From Burkholderia sp. NRF60-BP8 (GTDB lineage: Bacteria > Pseudomonadota > Gammaproteobacteria > Burkholderiales > Burkholderiaceae), in the NCBI RefSeq assembly GCF_001522585.2, contig NZ_CP013372.1, positions 2,232,001 to 2,296,000 of the forward strand: DNA of 64,000 bases, in the 5' to 3' direction. Made by a program: the position numbers and the translations under genes. Below, in pieces: positions 28,908 through 39,526 of the stretch. The notes below the pieces were generated by a model that was given only the letters and a program-made list of their open reading frames with translations, was not told the DNA's origin and ran no database searches. Every line of letters begins with the position of its first letter. Positions within the stretch are counted from its first letter, which is position 1.

Positions 28908-29713
28908 TGCATTCCCGTTTCGACCGTTTCCGCTCGACCGCGCTCGGCGCCCAGCTCGAAGCGTTGATCGATCGGCCCGAGCGCTATCTCGAGTTCGCGG
29001 CGCTGTCGCGTGTCGGCGTCGCCGCGATCGGCGCGATCCAGGACGAGATCGCGCGCACCTTCCCCGAAGTCGAAGCCGACACGACGGCCCGCCAGTTCTG
29101 CGGCGCGATGGTCGCCGACGTCATGCGCCGGCACGGCCATGAAGTCGTGCAGGCGCGCGGGCGGCTCGGCGGCGCGCCGTTCAGTTATGGCGCGGTATTC
29201 AGCGCGTACCCGCACCGGCTGCCGTTCGCCGACGTCGTCGCCGCGCTGGCACGCATGCCCGCCCGGCTCGTCGCCTATGCGGCGCATGTGCCGGCGGCGC
29301 TGGCCACACGCCGCCCGGCCGGCACCGGCTTCTCGCTCGTCGAACATGCATGCCACCTGCGCGATCTCGATGCGGTGTTCGCCGCGCGCATCGACGCCGT
29401 GCGCACGGCCGAGCTGCCCGCGATCGAATCCGTCGACGGCACCGCGCTCGCCGCGCAACGCGACTATCTCGCGCAGCCGCTCGAGCTCGCGGTGGCGGCG
29501 TTCGGCCGCGGCCGCGCCGCGCTGTGCGCCACCGCGGCCGCGCTGGAACCGTCGCAACTCGCCCGCTGCGGGCTGCGCGACGGCATCCGCCGCATGTCGC
29601 TCGACGAACTCGTGCGCGAGCTGCTCGACCACGACCGCACGCACGCGCTCGAACTCGACGAACTGCTCGCCGAACTCGAATTGCCGCCGCTTCCTTCGAT
29701 GCACGCCGCATGA
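28907..29713 (+). CDS. DinB-like protein
   Basis: A 268-residue protein whose C-terminal two thirds resemble the DinB/YfiT four-helix bundle family: helix motifs FSLVEHACHLRDLD and LVRELLDHDRTHALELDELL supply the usual three histidines (His of EHACH, LLDHD, RTHAL) for a divalent metal site. The N-terminal 90 residues form a separate alpha/beta part. DinB-fold proteins include mycothiol-, bacillithiol- and glutathione-dependent transferases, but the substrate here is unknown. The stop overlaps the next gene's start (ATGA at 29710), so the two are translationally coupled. The start sits at the edge of the 24-bp inverted repeat, with no Shine-Dalgarno outside it. Confidence 0.8.
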   Translation: MHSRFDRFRSTALGAQLEALIDRPERYLEFAALSRVGVAAIGAIQDEIARTFPEVEADTTARQFCGAMVADVMRRHGHEVVQARGRLGGAPFSYGAVFSAYPHRLPFADVVAALARMPARLVAYAAHVPAALATRRPAGTGFSLVEHACHLRDLDAVFAARIDAVRTAELPAIESVDGTALAAQRDYLAQPLELAVAAFGRGRAALCATAAALEPSQLARCGLRDGIRRMSLDELVRELLDHDRTHALELDELLAELELPPLPSMHAA

Positions 29714-30450
29714 TCCCGTCCACGCCCGTCGTCTTCATTCACGGTTTCATCGGCACGTTCGACGTGCGCGGATGGAACGGCCCGCATCTCTGCCCCGACC
29801 TGCTCGGCTACGGCGCGCATCGCGCCACGCCGCCCGACGCGATCTCGCTTGCCGCGCAGGTCGAGCACGTGCGGCAAACCGTCGATGCGTCCTTCGGCAT
29901 GCAGCCGGTCGATGTCGTCGGCCATTCGGTCGGCGGCGCGATCGCGATGCTGTTCGCGCGGGCGCACCCCGAACGCGTGCGGCGCGTCGTCAACGTCGAA
30001 GGCAATTTCACGCTCGACGATGCGTTCTGGTCGGCATCGGTCGGCCGCATGACGCCCGGCGAAGCCGATGCGATGCTCGACGGGCTGCGCGCAGCGCCGC
30101 TCGACTGGCTGCGCGGCGCGATCGACGCACCGTCGCCGCGCCAGCTCGACGATGCACGCCGCTGGCTCGCGCATCAGCCGGCATCGACGCTGCGGGCGAT
30201 GGGCCGCTCGGTGATCGAGACGACCGGCGCCGCGGGCTACCTGCCTGCGCTCGCGCAGGTGTTCGAGCGTCACCCCGTCTGGCTGATCGCCGGCGAACGC
30301 TCGCGCGCCGGCTGGCACGTGCCCGCACACGCGCTCGCACGCTGCGCCGGCTTCGACACGATCGCCGACAGCGGGCACCTGATCGCGGCCGAGCAGCCCG
30401 ATGCGTTGCGCGCCGCCCTCGCGCGCATCGTATGCAAGCCGTCCGCCTGA
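29710..30450 (+). CDS. Alpha/beta hydrolase
   Basis: A 246-residue alpha/beta-hydrolase fold enzyme. VVFIHGFIGT is the oxyanion-hole strand, VVGHSVGGAIAM holds the nucleophile Ser, and SGHLIAAEQP holds the catalytic His; an Asp is expected near the IAGE segment. It is coupled to the DinB-like gene by a 4-base overlap. It resembles small esterases or haloperoxidase-like hydrolases; substrate unknown. Confidence 0.87.
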   Translation: MIPSTPVVFIHGFIGTFDVRGWNGPHLCPDLLGYGAHRATPPDAISLAAQVEHVRQTVDASFGMQPVDVVGHSVGGAIAMLFARAHPERVRRVVNVEGNFTLDDAFWSASVGRMTPGEADAMLDGLRAAPLDWLRGAIDAPSPRQLDDARRWLAHQPASTLRAMGRSVIETTGAAGYLPALAQVFERHPVWLIAGERSRAGWHVPAHALARCAGFDTIADSGHLIAAEQPDALRAALARIVCKPSA

Positions 30451-30546
30451 CAACCCGTAGGATTCGCCGAAATATGGTTGAAAGGCGCGGTTGCTAGAGT
30501 CGCCGGAACAGGGTTTTCCCGGCCTCCGGCCGGACTGGGTCGACAC

Positions 30547-31425
30547 ATGCAAGGATCGATGCGCCTGGCACGTACCTTCTGGCTGCTTCTGCTGCTCGCC
30601 GTCACGAGCCCTGCTTTCGCCTTCCATGCGCGGGTCGTCGCGATCCCGAGCGCCGCGATGAGCGAGACGCTGAAGGCCACCATCGTGCTGCCCGACGATT
30701 ACGCGCGCGACAACCACGGCGAACGTTACCCCGTCGTCTATCTGCTGCACGGCTCGGGCGGCGACCATACCGACTGGACGTCGAACACGCACATCGCCGC
30801 GCTGGCCGACCGCTATCGCGTGATCCTCGTGATGCCCGACGGCGGACACGAAAGCTGGTACATCGACAGCCCGTTCGATTCGGGCAGCCGCTACGAGACC
30901 TTCGTCGGCGACGAAGTCGTGTCCTATGTCGACCTGCATTTCCGCACGATCGCGGCCCAGCACGCGCGCGCGATCACCGGGCTCAGCATGGGCGGCTTCG
31001 GCGCACTGCGCATCGCGCTCGACCGGCCCGACACGTTCGGCGCGGTCGGCAGCATCAGCGGCGCGGTCGATCCGCGCTGCTGCACGGACGAGCCGGGGAT
31101 CGCCCACGTGTTCGGCGATCCCGATCGCCATCCGTCGTTCTGGAATCGCAACGTGATCGTCGAAAGCGCGCGGGCGTTCGTGCGCGCACATCTCGACCTG
31201 ACGATCGATTGCGGCCGCGACGATGCATTCGTCGGCTCGAACCGCACGCTGCATGAACGGCTCGTCGCGCTCGGCGTACCGCACGATTATGCGGAGCGGC
31301 CGGGCGGCCATACGTGGGATTACTGGGCGAATGCGATCCGCTACCAGATGCGGTTCTTCGCGACGTCGTTCCAGCATCGAGGCTACGCGTCCCGTGCCGC
31401 GCCGGGCACGACGCGCGCGGGCTGA
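30547..31425 (+). CDS. Secreted esterase (esterase D / FrmB-like)
   Basis: A 292-residue exported esterase. A signal peptide ends near FAFHA. Catalytic residues: nucleophile Ser in TGLSMGGFG, Asp probably in DCGRDDAFVG, His in RPGGHTWDYW. The fold is the putative-esterase group that includes S-formylglutathione hydrolase and antigen 85; YPVVYLLHGSGGDHTDW is the conserved early strand with oxyanion loop. The signal peptide argues for a periplasmic or secreted esterase. An alternative ATG at 30559 has AAGGA just upstream and may be the true start. It is separated from the preceding hydrolase by about 95 bases. Confidence 0.85.
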   Translation: MQGSMRLARTFWLLLLLAVTSPAFAFHARVVAIPSAAMSETLKATIVLPDDYARDNHGERYPVVYLLHGSGGDHTDWTSNTHIAALADRYRVILVMPDGGHESWYIDSPFDSGSRYETFVGDEVVSYVDLHFRTIAAQHARAITGLSMGGFGALRIALDRPDTFGAVGSISGAVDPRCCTDEPGIAHVFGDPDRHPSFWNRNVIVESARAFVRAHLDLTIDCGRDDAFVGSNRTLHERLVALGVPHDYAERPGGHTWDYWANAIRYQMRFFATSFQHRGYASRAAPGTTRAG

Positions 31426-31578
31426 CGCACGGCTCCCGTTACGGCGGCGATCCGCGCCGACGCCTGCCCGACGCCGGAAATCGAAACGGGATGACGAACC
31501 GGCATGCCGGGCATGCGTGCCCGGCAAGAAGATGAATGCGCGTCGCTCGACGCGCGACAAAGCGCAACGCCGGAACCG

Positions 31579-31809
31579 TCAGTTGTCCTGCGCGGCGCTC
31601 GCGCCGACGATGCGATCGAAGAATTCCTGTGCACGCGCCAGCTCGTCGAGCGCGCGATCGAGACGCGACATCGCGCGTGCGTATTCGGCCGACGAGCCGT
31701 CGTCGTCGCTTTCGCCGCGCACCGCGCGAAACGCCTGATCCACGTTGCGCGTCGCTTCGACGAAGCGTTGTGCGGCTCGCGCTTCCCGCGAACAGATGTG
31801 GGTCGACAT
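31579..31809 (-). CDS. Small helical protein, unknown
   Basis: A 76-residue protein with a strong GAGGAGTG ribosome binding site before ATG 31809. It is nearly all helix (EARAAQRFVEATRNVDQAFR; ARAMSRLDRALDELARAQEF), acidic and basic heptads suggesting a coiled coil or helical hairpin. No family recognised. It stands alone on the minus strand. Confidence 0.6.
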   Translation of the reverse strand: MSTHICSREARAAQRFVEATRNVDQAFRAVRGESDDDGSSAEYARAMSRLDRALDELARAQEFFDRIVGASAAQDN

Positions 31810-32016
31810 CGACACTCCTCCCTCAGGATTGCAGTGTGAAGCACGCCGACGCTCAGTGTGCGTGGTACGCATGTCGGCGGCGTGAACCACGCCCCGTCGC
31901 GTGGCGACGTACCGGCCGCGGCACCGCGCGCTTCGTGCCGATTGTCGCTCCGCGTTCGCCGATCCGCTACGGCGAGATTGCAACAAATTCTTGCGCGAAC
32001 GATTTCGCGCGTGGCG

Positions 32017-32916
32017 TCACGCGCGCCCGATGCGCGGATGGGCGAGCCCGGCGAATGCGGCTGCCTCGCCCGGCGACAGGTCGAACAGATCGCCGGTGAG
32101 ATCGCGCGGATGCTCGGCCGCCGGCCGGTTGCGCATGCGCGCGACATGCGTGGGCGCTACATACGCGGCCGCCGTTTCGATCGGCGGCACATCGAACAGA
32201 TCGCGCGTGACGCCGCGCACGGCGTCCGTCGGCGAACGGCCGCGCAAGCGCGCGACCAGCTCGACGAAGCGATCGAAATCGCCTGCGCGCGTGGCCTTGT
32301 TCACTTCCGCGAGATCGCGCGCCTTCAGCACGCATGGCTGCGCGAGCCGCACGAAATACGGCGCTTCGAGCTCCACCGACAGCGCGAGCGGATAGCTCTT
32401 GCCCGTCTGCTCCTTCGCACGTCCGATGCAGTCGACCACGGCCGCGCCCTGCGCGGCGCCCAGCGGCCTGCCGGTGCTCACGCTGCGCAGGTGGTCGGGA
32501 AACACGCGCAACTGCGTGCCGACCGTCAGCGCGGTGGACGATGCGCACACGAGCGCGTAGTGCTGCTCGCGGCGCCGGCCCGACGGCAACGTCGAACGGC
32601 TGGCGATGAACGTGTGCGGCGGCAAAGGCCGCACCTGCCCGCTTGCGTCGATCCACGCATTCCACAGCAACGCGTCCTTGCGCTCGCCCGCGCGCGGGCG
32701 CGACGCGACCGGCGAAAACAGCGCGAGCAGCGAGCCCGTGCGATGCGCGGCGACTTGCGCGCTGCTGCCGAGCGGCTGGTTGATGCCCCACAGAAAGCGC
32801 CCGCCCCCGAGCCGGCGCTCCCATTCCTTGCGGAGCACGACGGTCGGCAGTTCCTCGCCGGACTCGGTACCGATCTTGGTCCAGCAGAACGTGGGTGGGA
32901 GGTGTTTCAGTGTCAT
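32017..32916 (-). CDS. Conserved protein of unknown function next to an HTH regulator
   Basis: A 299-residue protein from ATG 32916. The N-terminus has a distinctive block, LPPTFCWTKIGTESGE then LRKEWERRLGGGRFLWGINQ, which I believe recurs in unannotated proteins of many proteobacteria; no function is known to me. Later blocks are LLWNAWIDASGQVRPLPPHT, YALVCASS and LEAPYFVRLAQP. The C-terminal third is helical and Arg-rich. It has no signal peptide or membrane segment. The divergent neighbour 80 bases away encodes a small HTH protein, which may regulate it. Proteins with such a fixed N-terminal block and a private regulator are candidates for defence or nucleic-acid modification functions, but this is a guess. 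Confidence 0.65.
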   Translation of the reverse strand: MTLKHLPPTFCWTKIGTESGEELPTVVLRKEWERRLGGGRFLWGINQPLGSSAQVAAHRTGSLLALFSPVASRPRAGERKDALLWNAWIDASGQVRPLPPHTFIASRSTLPSGRRREQHYALVCASSTALTVGTQLRVFPDHLRSVSTGRPLGAAQGAAVVDCIGRAKEQTGKSYPLALSVELEAPYFVRLAQPCVLKARDLAEVNKATRAGDFDRFVELVARLRGRSPTDAVRGVTRDLFDVPPIETAAAYVAPTHVARMRNRPAAEHPRDLTGDLFDLSPGEAAAFAGLAHPRIGRA

Positions 32917-32958
32917 CAACTTTCTCGGGATACAGCCTCGCTGTCGACAGCAAGCCCA

Positions 32959-32987
32959 TTCAACAGCCGTAACTGTATAGGTATAAT
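32959..32987 (+). promoter_or_regulatory. Sigma-70 promoter for the HTH gene, probably leaderless
   Basis: A perfect TATAAT at 32982-32987 with a weak TTCAAC at 32959-32964, spacer 17. Transcription would start about 32994, at the ATG at 32995, so the mRNA would have almost no leader. A CTGTATAGGTATAATG stretch at 32973-32988 overlaps the -10 and resembles half of a LexA-type site. Confidence 0.6.
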
Positions 32988-32994
32988 GCATCGC

Positions 32995-33333
32995 ATGGAA
33001 GCCCCGGACCAAGATTTTCCCGTTCAAGACCTGTTGCGCCGCTTGATGGCGGATACACGCTCGTCCAGCGAAATCGCGCGACTTTCCGGGGTCAGCCAGC
33101 CAACCGTATCGCGCCTTCGGCTGTCGAACGGGCGCCGGCTGCGCCGCAGCGCGCCATTCAACAAGCTATGCAGTTTCTATGGTGTCGATACGGAGCCGTC
33201 GCGCCGCCGGTACAACGAGCTGCTGCGCGACGCGATCGTCGACGCGTGGGACGGCTCGGACGAGCACGGCCGGGCGCTGCTGGTCGTGATTCAAGGGTTG
33301 AAGGATTTGCAGGCGAAGGCCGACGACGGGTGA
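32995..33333 (+). CDS. Small HTH DNA-binding protein
   Basis: A 112-residue protein from ATG 32995; ATG 32986 is in frame but overlaps the -10 box. A helix-turn-helix is visible around SSSEIARLSGVSQPTVSRLR, typical of the Cro/CI or LacI-like group, then GRRLRRSAPFNKLCSFYGVD, which resembles helices closing a Cro-like domain. The C-terminal half is helical (YNELLRDAIVDAWDGSDEHG) and may dimerise. It is divergent from the unknown gene at 32017-32916; probable autoregulator of the shared 80-bp region. Confidence 0.75.
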   Translation: MEAPDQDFPVQDLLRRLMADTRSSSEIARLSGVSQPTVSRLRLSNGRRLRRSAPFNKLCSFYGVDTEPSRRRYNELLRDAIVDAWDGSDEHGRALLVVIQGLKDLQAKADDG

Positions 33334-33351
33334 TGTCGCCGACGTGGCCGG

Positions 33352-33603
33352 TCATTCGTCGAGATTGAACGTGATCGGTGCGCGCGGCCGCATCGGCGAC
33401 GGCGCACCGTTTTCCGCGTGCGTCGCGCAGCGGTTCGCCAGCACCGCGTCGCGCGCCGCGGCATCGAGGTGCGGACAGCCGCTGCCGGTCGCGATACGCA
33501 CGGCGACCATCCGGCCTGCCGCATCGGGCCCCCGTCCGGCGTTCAGCCGTCCTCGCACGCGCAAATCGCGCGTCGCCAAGGGTATGAAGAGGACTGCGTA
33601 TCA
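33352..33603 (-). pseudogene. TonB C-terminal domain fragment
   Basis: The minus frame reads VRGRLNAGRGPD, then GRMVAVRIATGSGCPHLDAA, then AVLANRC and PITFNLDE before a stop. This is the pattern of the C-terminal TonB domain (gain-of-basic strand, LDxAA helix, closing strand). In this frame a stop codon lies just upstream (about 33601-33603), and no TonB membrane anchor or Pro-rich spacer is encoded, so this is either a truncated remnant or a very short protein started from TTG 33579. It lies 67 bases after pqqE in the same direction. Confidence 0.55.
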
Positions 33604-33669
33604 ATCGTCCCGATATCCATCGCGTCGCGCTGTGTCGCTCGCCCTGTCACTGTCCGTGGCCGTACCCCG

Positions 33670-34809
33670 TCAGCCGTCGCACGCCGCGCCGCATTGCGCG
33701 AGCGAATTCTCCCTGCTGCGAAATACCAGCGGCTGTTCGTCGCGCGGCGCGCGACGCCGCGCGAACTGCACGGCCTGTTCGATCCGGTCGTGATGCGCGG
33801 ACTTCGCGCACACCGGATCGGCCTCTTTCGGGTCGCCGGTCAGCAGGTAAGCCTGGCACCGGCAACCGCCATGATCCGCATGACGCTCGTCGCACGTACG
33901 GCACGGCTCGCTCATCCAGTCTTCGCCGCGAAACGCGTTGAACGCATCGCTGTCGTACCAGATCTCCCGCAGCGACCGGTCGCGCACGTTCGGCAGCGCG
34001 AGCCCCGGCAGCGACCGCGCGGCATGACACGGCAGCGCGGTGCCGTCCGGCGCGACGCCGAGGAACACCGAGCCCCAGCCGTTCATGCAGGCCTTCGGGC
34101 GGCGCTCGAAATAGTCGGGCACGACGAACAGGATCTTGCAGCGCTCGCCGATCAGCTTGCGATAGCGGTTGACCGTTTCCTCGGCCTCGCGCACCTGCTC
34201 GACGGTCGGCATCAGTTGGTCGCGATTGAGCATCGCCCAGCCGTAATACTGCGTGTTTGCCAGTTCCAGGTAATCGGCGCCAAGATCGAGCGCCATCTCG
34301 ATGATCTGCCCCACGTGCGGCAGGTTGTAGCGATGCAGCACGCAGTTGAGCACCATCGGGTAGCCGTGCGCCTTGATCAGCCGCGCCACGTCGCGCTTCA
34401 GCCCGAACGTGCGCGTGCTGGTCAGGAAGTCGTTCAGCTCGCGCGTCGAATCCTGCAGCGACAACTGGATGTGGTCGAGCCCGGCGGCCTTGAGCCGTTC
34501 GATGCGCGCGACGTTCAGCCCGATGCCCGACGTGATCAGGTTCGTATAGAAGCCAAGGCCGCGCGCATGCGCGACGAGCGTCTCGAGGTCGCCGCGCTGC
34601 AGCGGCTCGCCGCCCGAGAAGCCGATTTGCGCGGCGCCGAGCGCGCGCGCATCGCCGATGACCGTGCGCCACGTGTCGGTGTCGAGTTCCGCGCCGTGCG
34701 TCGCGAAATCGACCGGGTTGTAGCAGAACGCGCAGTGCAGCGGGCAGCGATACGTGAGTTCCGCGAGCAGCCACAGCGGCGCGGACGGACGGGGCGTGTC
34801 GGGCGTCAT
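33670..34809 (-). CDS. pqqE: PqqA peptide cyclase (radical SAM)
   Basis: Radical SAM enzyme that forms the carbon-carbon bond between Glu16 and Tyr20 of PqqA, the first step of PQQ synthesis. It is 379 residues. The AdoMet cluster motif CxxxCxxC appears as CPLHCAFC near the N-terminus, the glycine-rich GGEPLQRGD follows, and the C-terminal SPASM region has cysteines in ACMNGWG, LPCHAA, CRTCDERHADHGGCRCQAY and DPVCAKS. The start at 34809 is 1 base from the pqqD stop. It is last of pqqABCDE; no pqqF protease gene lies in the window. Confidence 0.97.
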   Translation of the reverse strand: MTPDTPRPSAPLWLLAELTYRCPLHCAFCYNPVDFATHGAELDTDTWRTVIGDARALGAAQIGFSGGEPLQRGDLETLVAHARGLGFYTNLITSGIGLNVARIERLKAAGLDHIQLSLQDSTRELNDFLTSTRTFGLKRDVARLIKAHGYPMVLNCVLHRYNLPHVGQIIEMALDLGADYLELANTQYYGWAMLNRDQLMPTVEQVREAEETVNRYRKLIGERCKILFVVPDYFERRPKACMNGWGSVFLGVAPDGTALPCHAARSLPGLALPNVRDRSLREIWYDSDAFNAFRGEDWMSEPCRTCDERHADHGGCRCQAYLLTGDPKEADPVCAKSAHHDRIEQAVQFARRRAPRDEQPLVFRSRENSLAQCGAACDG

Positions 34810-34810
34810 G

Positions 34811-35092
34811 TCAGTCCAACCAGCCGCGCAGTCGCGCATGATCGAGGAAACGGTAGACGTCGGTCGCGAGATCCGATTGCATGAACAGGCGCTCGAGCTC
34901 GCCGATGATGTCGTCCAGTTCGCGCGTACCGTCGCAGCGCGCGAGAATCTCGCCCGCGCTCGGATTGAGCTTGACCATCCCCTCCGGATAGAGGAGCACG
35001 TACGCATCCTGGGCCGCCTCCCATTGCAGGCGGTACATGCCCCTGAGGCAGGGGCGCAGCGGCACGCCGCTGGCGGCTTCGATCGCGTTCAT
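34811..35092 (-). CDS. pqqD: PqqA-binding chaperone
   Basis: A 93-residue peptide chaperone (RiPP recognition element) that binds PqqA and presents it to PqqE. Family features are [35 protein letters not shown] and [14 protein letters not shown]. It overlaps the pqqC stop by four bases (ATGA at 35089-35092) and ends 1 base before the pqqE start, so the three are translationally coupled. Confidence 0.97.
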   Translation of the reverse strand: MNAIEAASGVPLRPCLRGMYRLQWEAAQDAYVLLYPEGMVKLNPSAGEILARCDGTRELDDIIGELERLFMQSDLATDVYRFLDHARLRGWLD

Positions 35093-35808
35093 TGGGGGTA
35101 GGCCTTTTCGACGGCGTCGAGCATCGACCACAGGATGTCGAGCTTGAATTGCAGAATGCCGAGCGCGCGCTGCTGGGCGTCCGGTGTCGTGAAATGCTGC
35201 AACGTGACCGCGAGCCCATGCTCGACGTCGCGCTGCGCGAGCGGCACGCGGCTGCGGAAGTAATGCAGCCCGGCCGGCTCGATCCACGGGTAATGCGACG
35301 GCCAGCCCGCGAGCCGGTCGAGATGGATCTGCGGTGCGAACATCTCGGTCAGCGACGAGCACACGGCTTCCTGCCACGGCGCGCGGCGCGCGAAATTCAC
35401 GTACGCATCCACCGCGAAACGCACGCCGGGCAGCACGTGTTCGAGCGACCACAGTTCGGCACGCGTGAGGCCGCACGCCTCGCCGAGCCGCACCCACGCC
35501 TCGATGCCGCCTTCGTCGTCGCCCTGCCCGTCGTGGTCGATCAGCCGCTGGATCCAGCGGCGCCGCGTATCGCGATCGGTGCAGTTCGACAGGATCGCCG
35601 CATCCTTGAGCGGGATGCAGATCTGGTAGTAGAAGCGGTTCGCGACCCAGCCGCGGATCTGCGCGGGCGAACAGGCGCCGCTGTTGAGCCGCCGGTTGAA
35701 CGGATGATGGATGTGATAGCGCGATTCGAGCGCGCGCAGGCGCGCCTCGAATTCGGTCGCGGTCCAGGGCGTCGCGTGCAACGCCGTAGCGGGGATCGGT
35801 GCGTTCAT
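35089..35808 (-). CDS. pqqC: Pyrroloquinoline-quinone synthase
   Basis: Cofactor-free oxidase that carries out the final eight-electron oxidation and ring closure to PQQ. It is 239 residues. Conserved stretches are [34 protein letters not shown] and [20 protein letters not shown], with active-site His and Tyr residues in [11 protein letters not shown]. The start 35808 is two bases from the pqqB stop. Confidence 0.97.
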   Translation of the reverse strand: MNAPIPATALHATPWTATEFEARLRALESRYHIHHPFNRRLNSGACSPAQIRGWVANRFYYQICIPLKDAAILSNCTDRDTRRRWIQRLIDHDGQGDDEGGIEAWVRLGEACGLTRAELWSLEHVLPGVRFAVDAYVNFARRAPWQEAVCSSLTEMFAPQIHLDRLAGWPSHYPWIEPAGLHYFRSRVPLAQRDVEHGLAVTLQHFTTPDAQQRALGILQFKLDILWSMLDAVEKAYPQ

Positions 35809-35810
35809 CG

Positions 35811-36734
35811 TCAGACCTGGAATTGCATGCCGTCGTGCGCGACGTCGATGCCGTGCGCGCGCAGGTGCGCGTGTTCGACGGAATGCGGATCGAGAATCGG
35901 GTTCGTGTTGTTGATGTGCGTGAGCACCTTGCGCGTTCGCGCGGGCAGCAGGTCGAGCCAGTCGATCATGCCGGGCCGCCCGGCTTCCGCGCACTGCGCG
36001 AGATGCCCCATGTCGGCCGCGTGCTTGCCCGACAGGCCGAGGTCGATCATCTCGGTCCCGGTCCAGAACGTGCCGTCCACCAGCACGAGATCGGCGCCGT
36101 CCATTGCCGCGCGCACGTCGTCGGTGACCGACGCGAGCCCCGGCGCATAGAACGCACGCCGCCCGCTCGCGACGTCTTCGATCGACAGCGCGATGTTGTC
36201 GCCGGGCGCGGCCGCCGCACGCCGCGGCGAATACGGCGGCGGCTTGCTGTCGACGGCGATCGCGGTGAAACGGATCCCGCCCGCCGCCGGCACCGCGAAC
36301 GGCTCGCCGGGCACGATCGTATGCGCGGCGACGCCGCAGTAATGACCGAGCAGCGGCACGAGCGGCAAGCCGGTCGACAGGTCGTCCAGCACCGGCGCGC
36401 TCGCGTAGAGCGGCAGCGGCGTCGAGCGCTCGCGCAGCATCAGCAGGCCCGTCACGTGATCGATCTGCGCGTCGCACAGCACGACAGCGGCGATGCCGCT
36501 GTCGCGGATCGCGCGCGCCGGTTGCAGGTCCGGATCCGCGCGCAACTGGGAAAGAATGTCGGGCGACGCGTTGACGAGAACCCAGTCGACGCCGTCTTCG
36601 CTGACCGCGATCGACGACTGCGTGCGCGGCAGCACGTGACCGCTTCCGCCGCGCGCACGGCGGCAGTTCGCGCAATTGCAGTTCCATTGCGGCAGGCCGC
36701 CGCCGGCTCCCGAGCCGAGTATCTTGATCTTCAT
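35811..36734 (-). CDS. pqqB: PqqB, PQQ biosynthesis hydroxylase
   Basis: Metallo-beta-lactamase-fold iron enzyme that hydroxylates the tyrosine of the processed PqqA dipeptide. It is 307 residues. The start block is [20 protein letters not shown], with the structural zinc cysteines in CNCANC. The metal-binding region shows [10 protein letters not shown], a family variant of HxHxDH, and [23 protein letters not shown]. Length fits PqqB. It follows pqqA by 61 bases. Confidence 0.96.
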   Translation of the reverse strand: MKIKILGSGAGGGLPQWNCNCANCRRARGGSGHVLPRTQSSIAVSEDGVDWVLVNASPDILSQLRADPDLQPARAIRDSGIAAVVLCDAQIDHVTGLLMLRERSTPLPLYASAPVLDDLSTGLPLVPLLGHYCGVAAHTIVPGEPFAVPAAGGIRFTAIAVDSKPPPYSPRRAAAAPGDNIALSIEDVASGRRAFYAPGLASVTDDVRAAMDGADLVLVDGTFWTGTEMIDLGLSGKHAADMGHLAQCAEAGRPGMIDWLDLLPARTRKVLTHINNTNPILDPHSVEHAHLRAHGIDVAHDGMQFQV

Positions 36735-36795
36735 GGGCGTCAGTTCCCGAGGCCGCCCGCGCCGACCACGGCGAAACGGGCGGCACGCACGGCGA

Positions 36796-36870
36796 TCAGC
36801 GGTTGGCGATGTACATCGTGATTTCGAAGCCGAAGCGCAGGTCGGTGTAAGACGGTGTCGTCCATTGCAT
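36796..36870 (-). CDS. pqqA: PqqA precursor peptide
   Basis: A 24-residue peptide starting [16 protein letters not shown], the ribosomal precursor of PQQ. Glu16 and Tyr20, the residues crosslinked by PqqE, are at exactly the expected positions (FGFEITMY). A GGAGAC Shine-Dalgarno precedes ATG 36870. A sigma-54-type promoter lies 86-100 bases upstream (36956-36970). It is translated far more strongly than the enzymes in known systems; no attenuator hairpin was identified between pqqA and pqqB. Confidence 0.97.
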   Translation of the reverse strand: MQWTTPSYTDLRFGFEITMYIANR

Positions 36871-36955
36871 GGTGTGTCTCCTGTCGAGTTGATGAGTCGA
36901 TGTGTTGCCGGATGAGTCGAACGACCGCGGCAATCGAGCGGCCGGTTCCTCTTCA

Positions 36956-36970
36956 GCAAGGAGCGTGCCG
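36956..36970 (-). promoter_or_regulatory. Sigma-54 promoter for pqqABCDE
   Basis: On the minus strand the sequence is CGGCACGCTCCTTGC. It matches the -24/-12 consensus TGGCACG-N4-TTGC at every position except the first, with the obligatory GG-N10-GC spacing. It faces pqqA. Confidence 0.8.
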
Positions 36971-37108
36971 AAGCCACGCTGCGGCGGCGCGGCGACGGTA
37001 GACGGCCGTCGCCCGGGCATCGGGACGCGATCCTTACGAATAGCCGACACGATTCGCGCGAATGCGGTCCGCCACCCCGGCGGCGCGATGTCCGCGAGTG
37101 GTCAGGAG

Positions 37109-37146
37109 TGTTGAATCGTTGAACACCGGTGTTGCAACTTGACACA
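37109..37146. promoter_or_regulatory. Two TGT-N11-ACA dyads upstream of pqqA (putative activator sites)
   Basis: TGTTGAATCGTTGAACA (37109-37125) and TGTTGCAACTTGACACA (37130-37146) share the form TGTTG-N9-ACA. Centres are 21 bp apart, two helical turns, about 160 bp upstream of the sigma-54 promoter. Two matching sites are found at 43124-43172. Between and beside them are AACACCGGTGTT (37122-37133) and CACACCGGCTGTG (37143-37155), which may belong to the same binding region. Confidence 0.65.
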
Positions 37147-37185
37147 CCGGCTGTGACAGGTCGCGCACCGCGCGACGGCCGCGCG

Positions 37186-39216
<2,031 letters not shown>

Positions 39217-39526
39217 TGTCTCCTCCGGGGGATCCTTCCGGTCAACTGCCGGACTCTTTGCCGTCATTGCAAGCAAGCATCGGGCCACGCCGGCGCCCCG
39301 GATACGAATTGAAAGCCGGATGTAATAAATCGCACGGGCGCGGCGCGTGTCGCGTCGCGCGACGCGCCAAGCTTTCGTGATACCGCGATTTCCCGACGCG
39401 CGACTACCCGTGCGAATCCGGAGCTTCTTAGCTGGCGCGTTTCTGGCTTCATCGCGGGACCTATCCGGTCGCCGTGCGCGACCGAGTGACGGTTGCCGCC
39501 TCCGATTCCGCCGGAACCCTATCGAC
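39217..39526. other. Divergent intergenic region: regulator / aminopeptidase
   Basis: About 310 bases between two divergent genes. No -24/-12 element and no TGT-N11-ACA pair was noticed here, so the regulator is probably expressed from an ordinary promoter that I could not place. Confidence 0.35.

Noticed and set aside
31858..32994. Long upstream extension of the HTH frame on the plus strand
   Set aside because: It lies antisense to the conserved 299-residue protein and overlaps the -10 box; the HTH protein starts at 32995.
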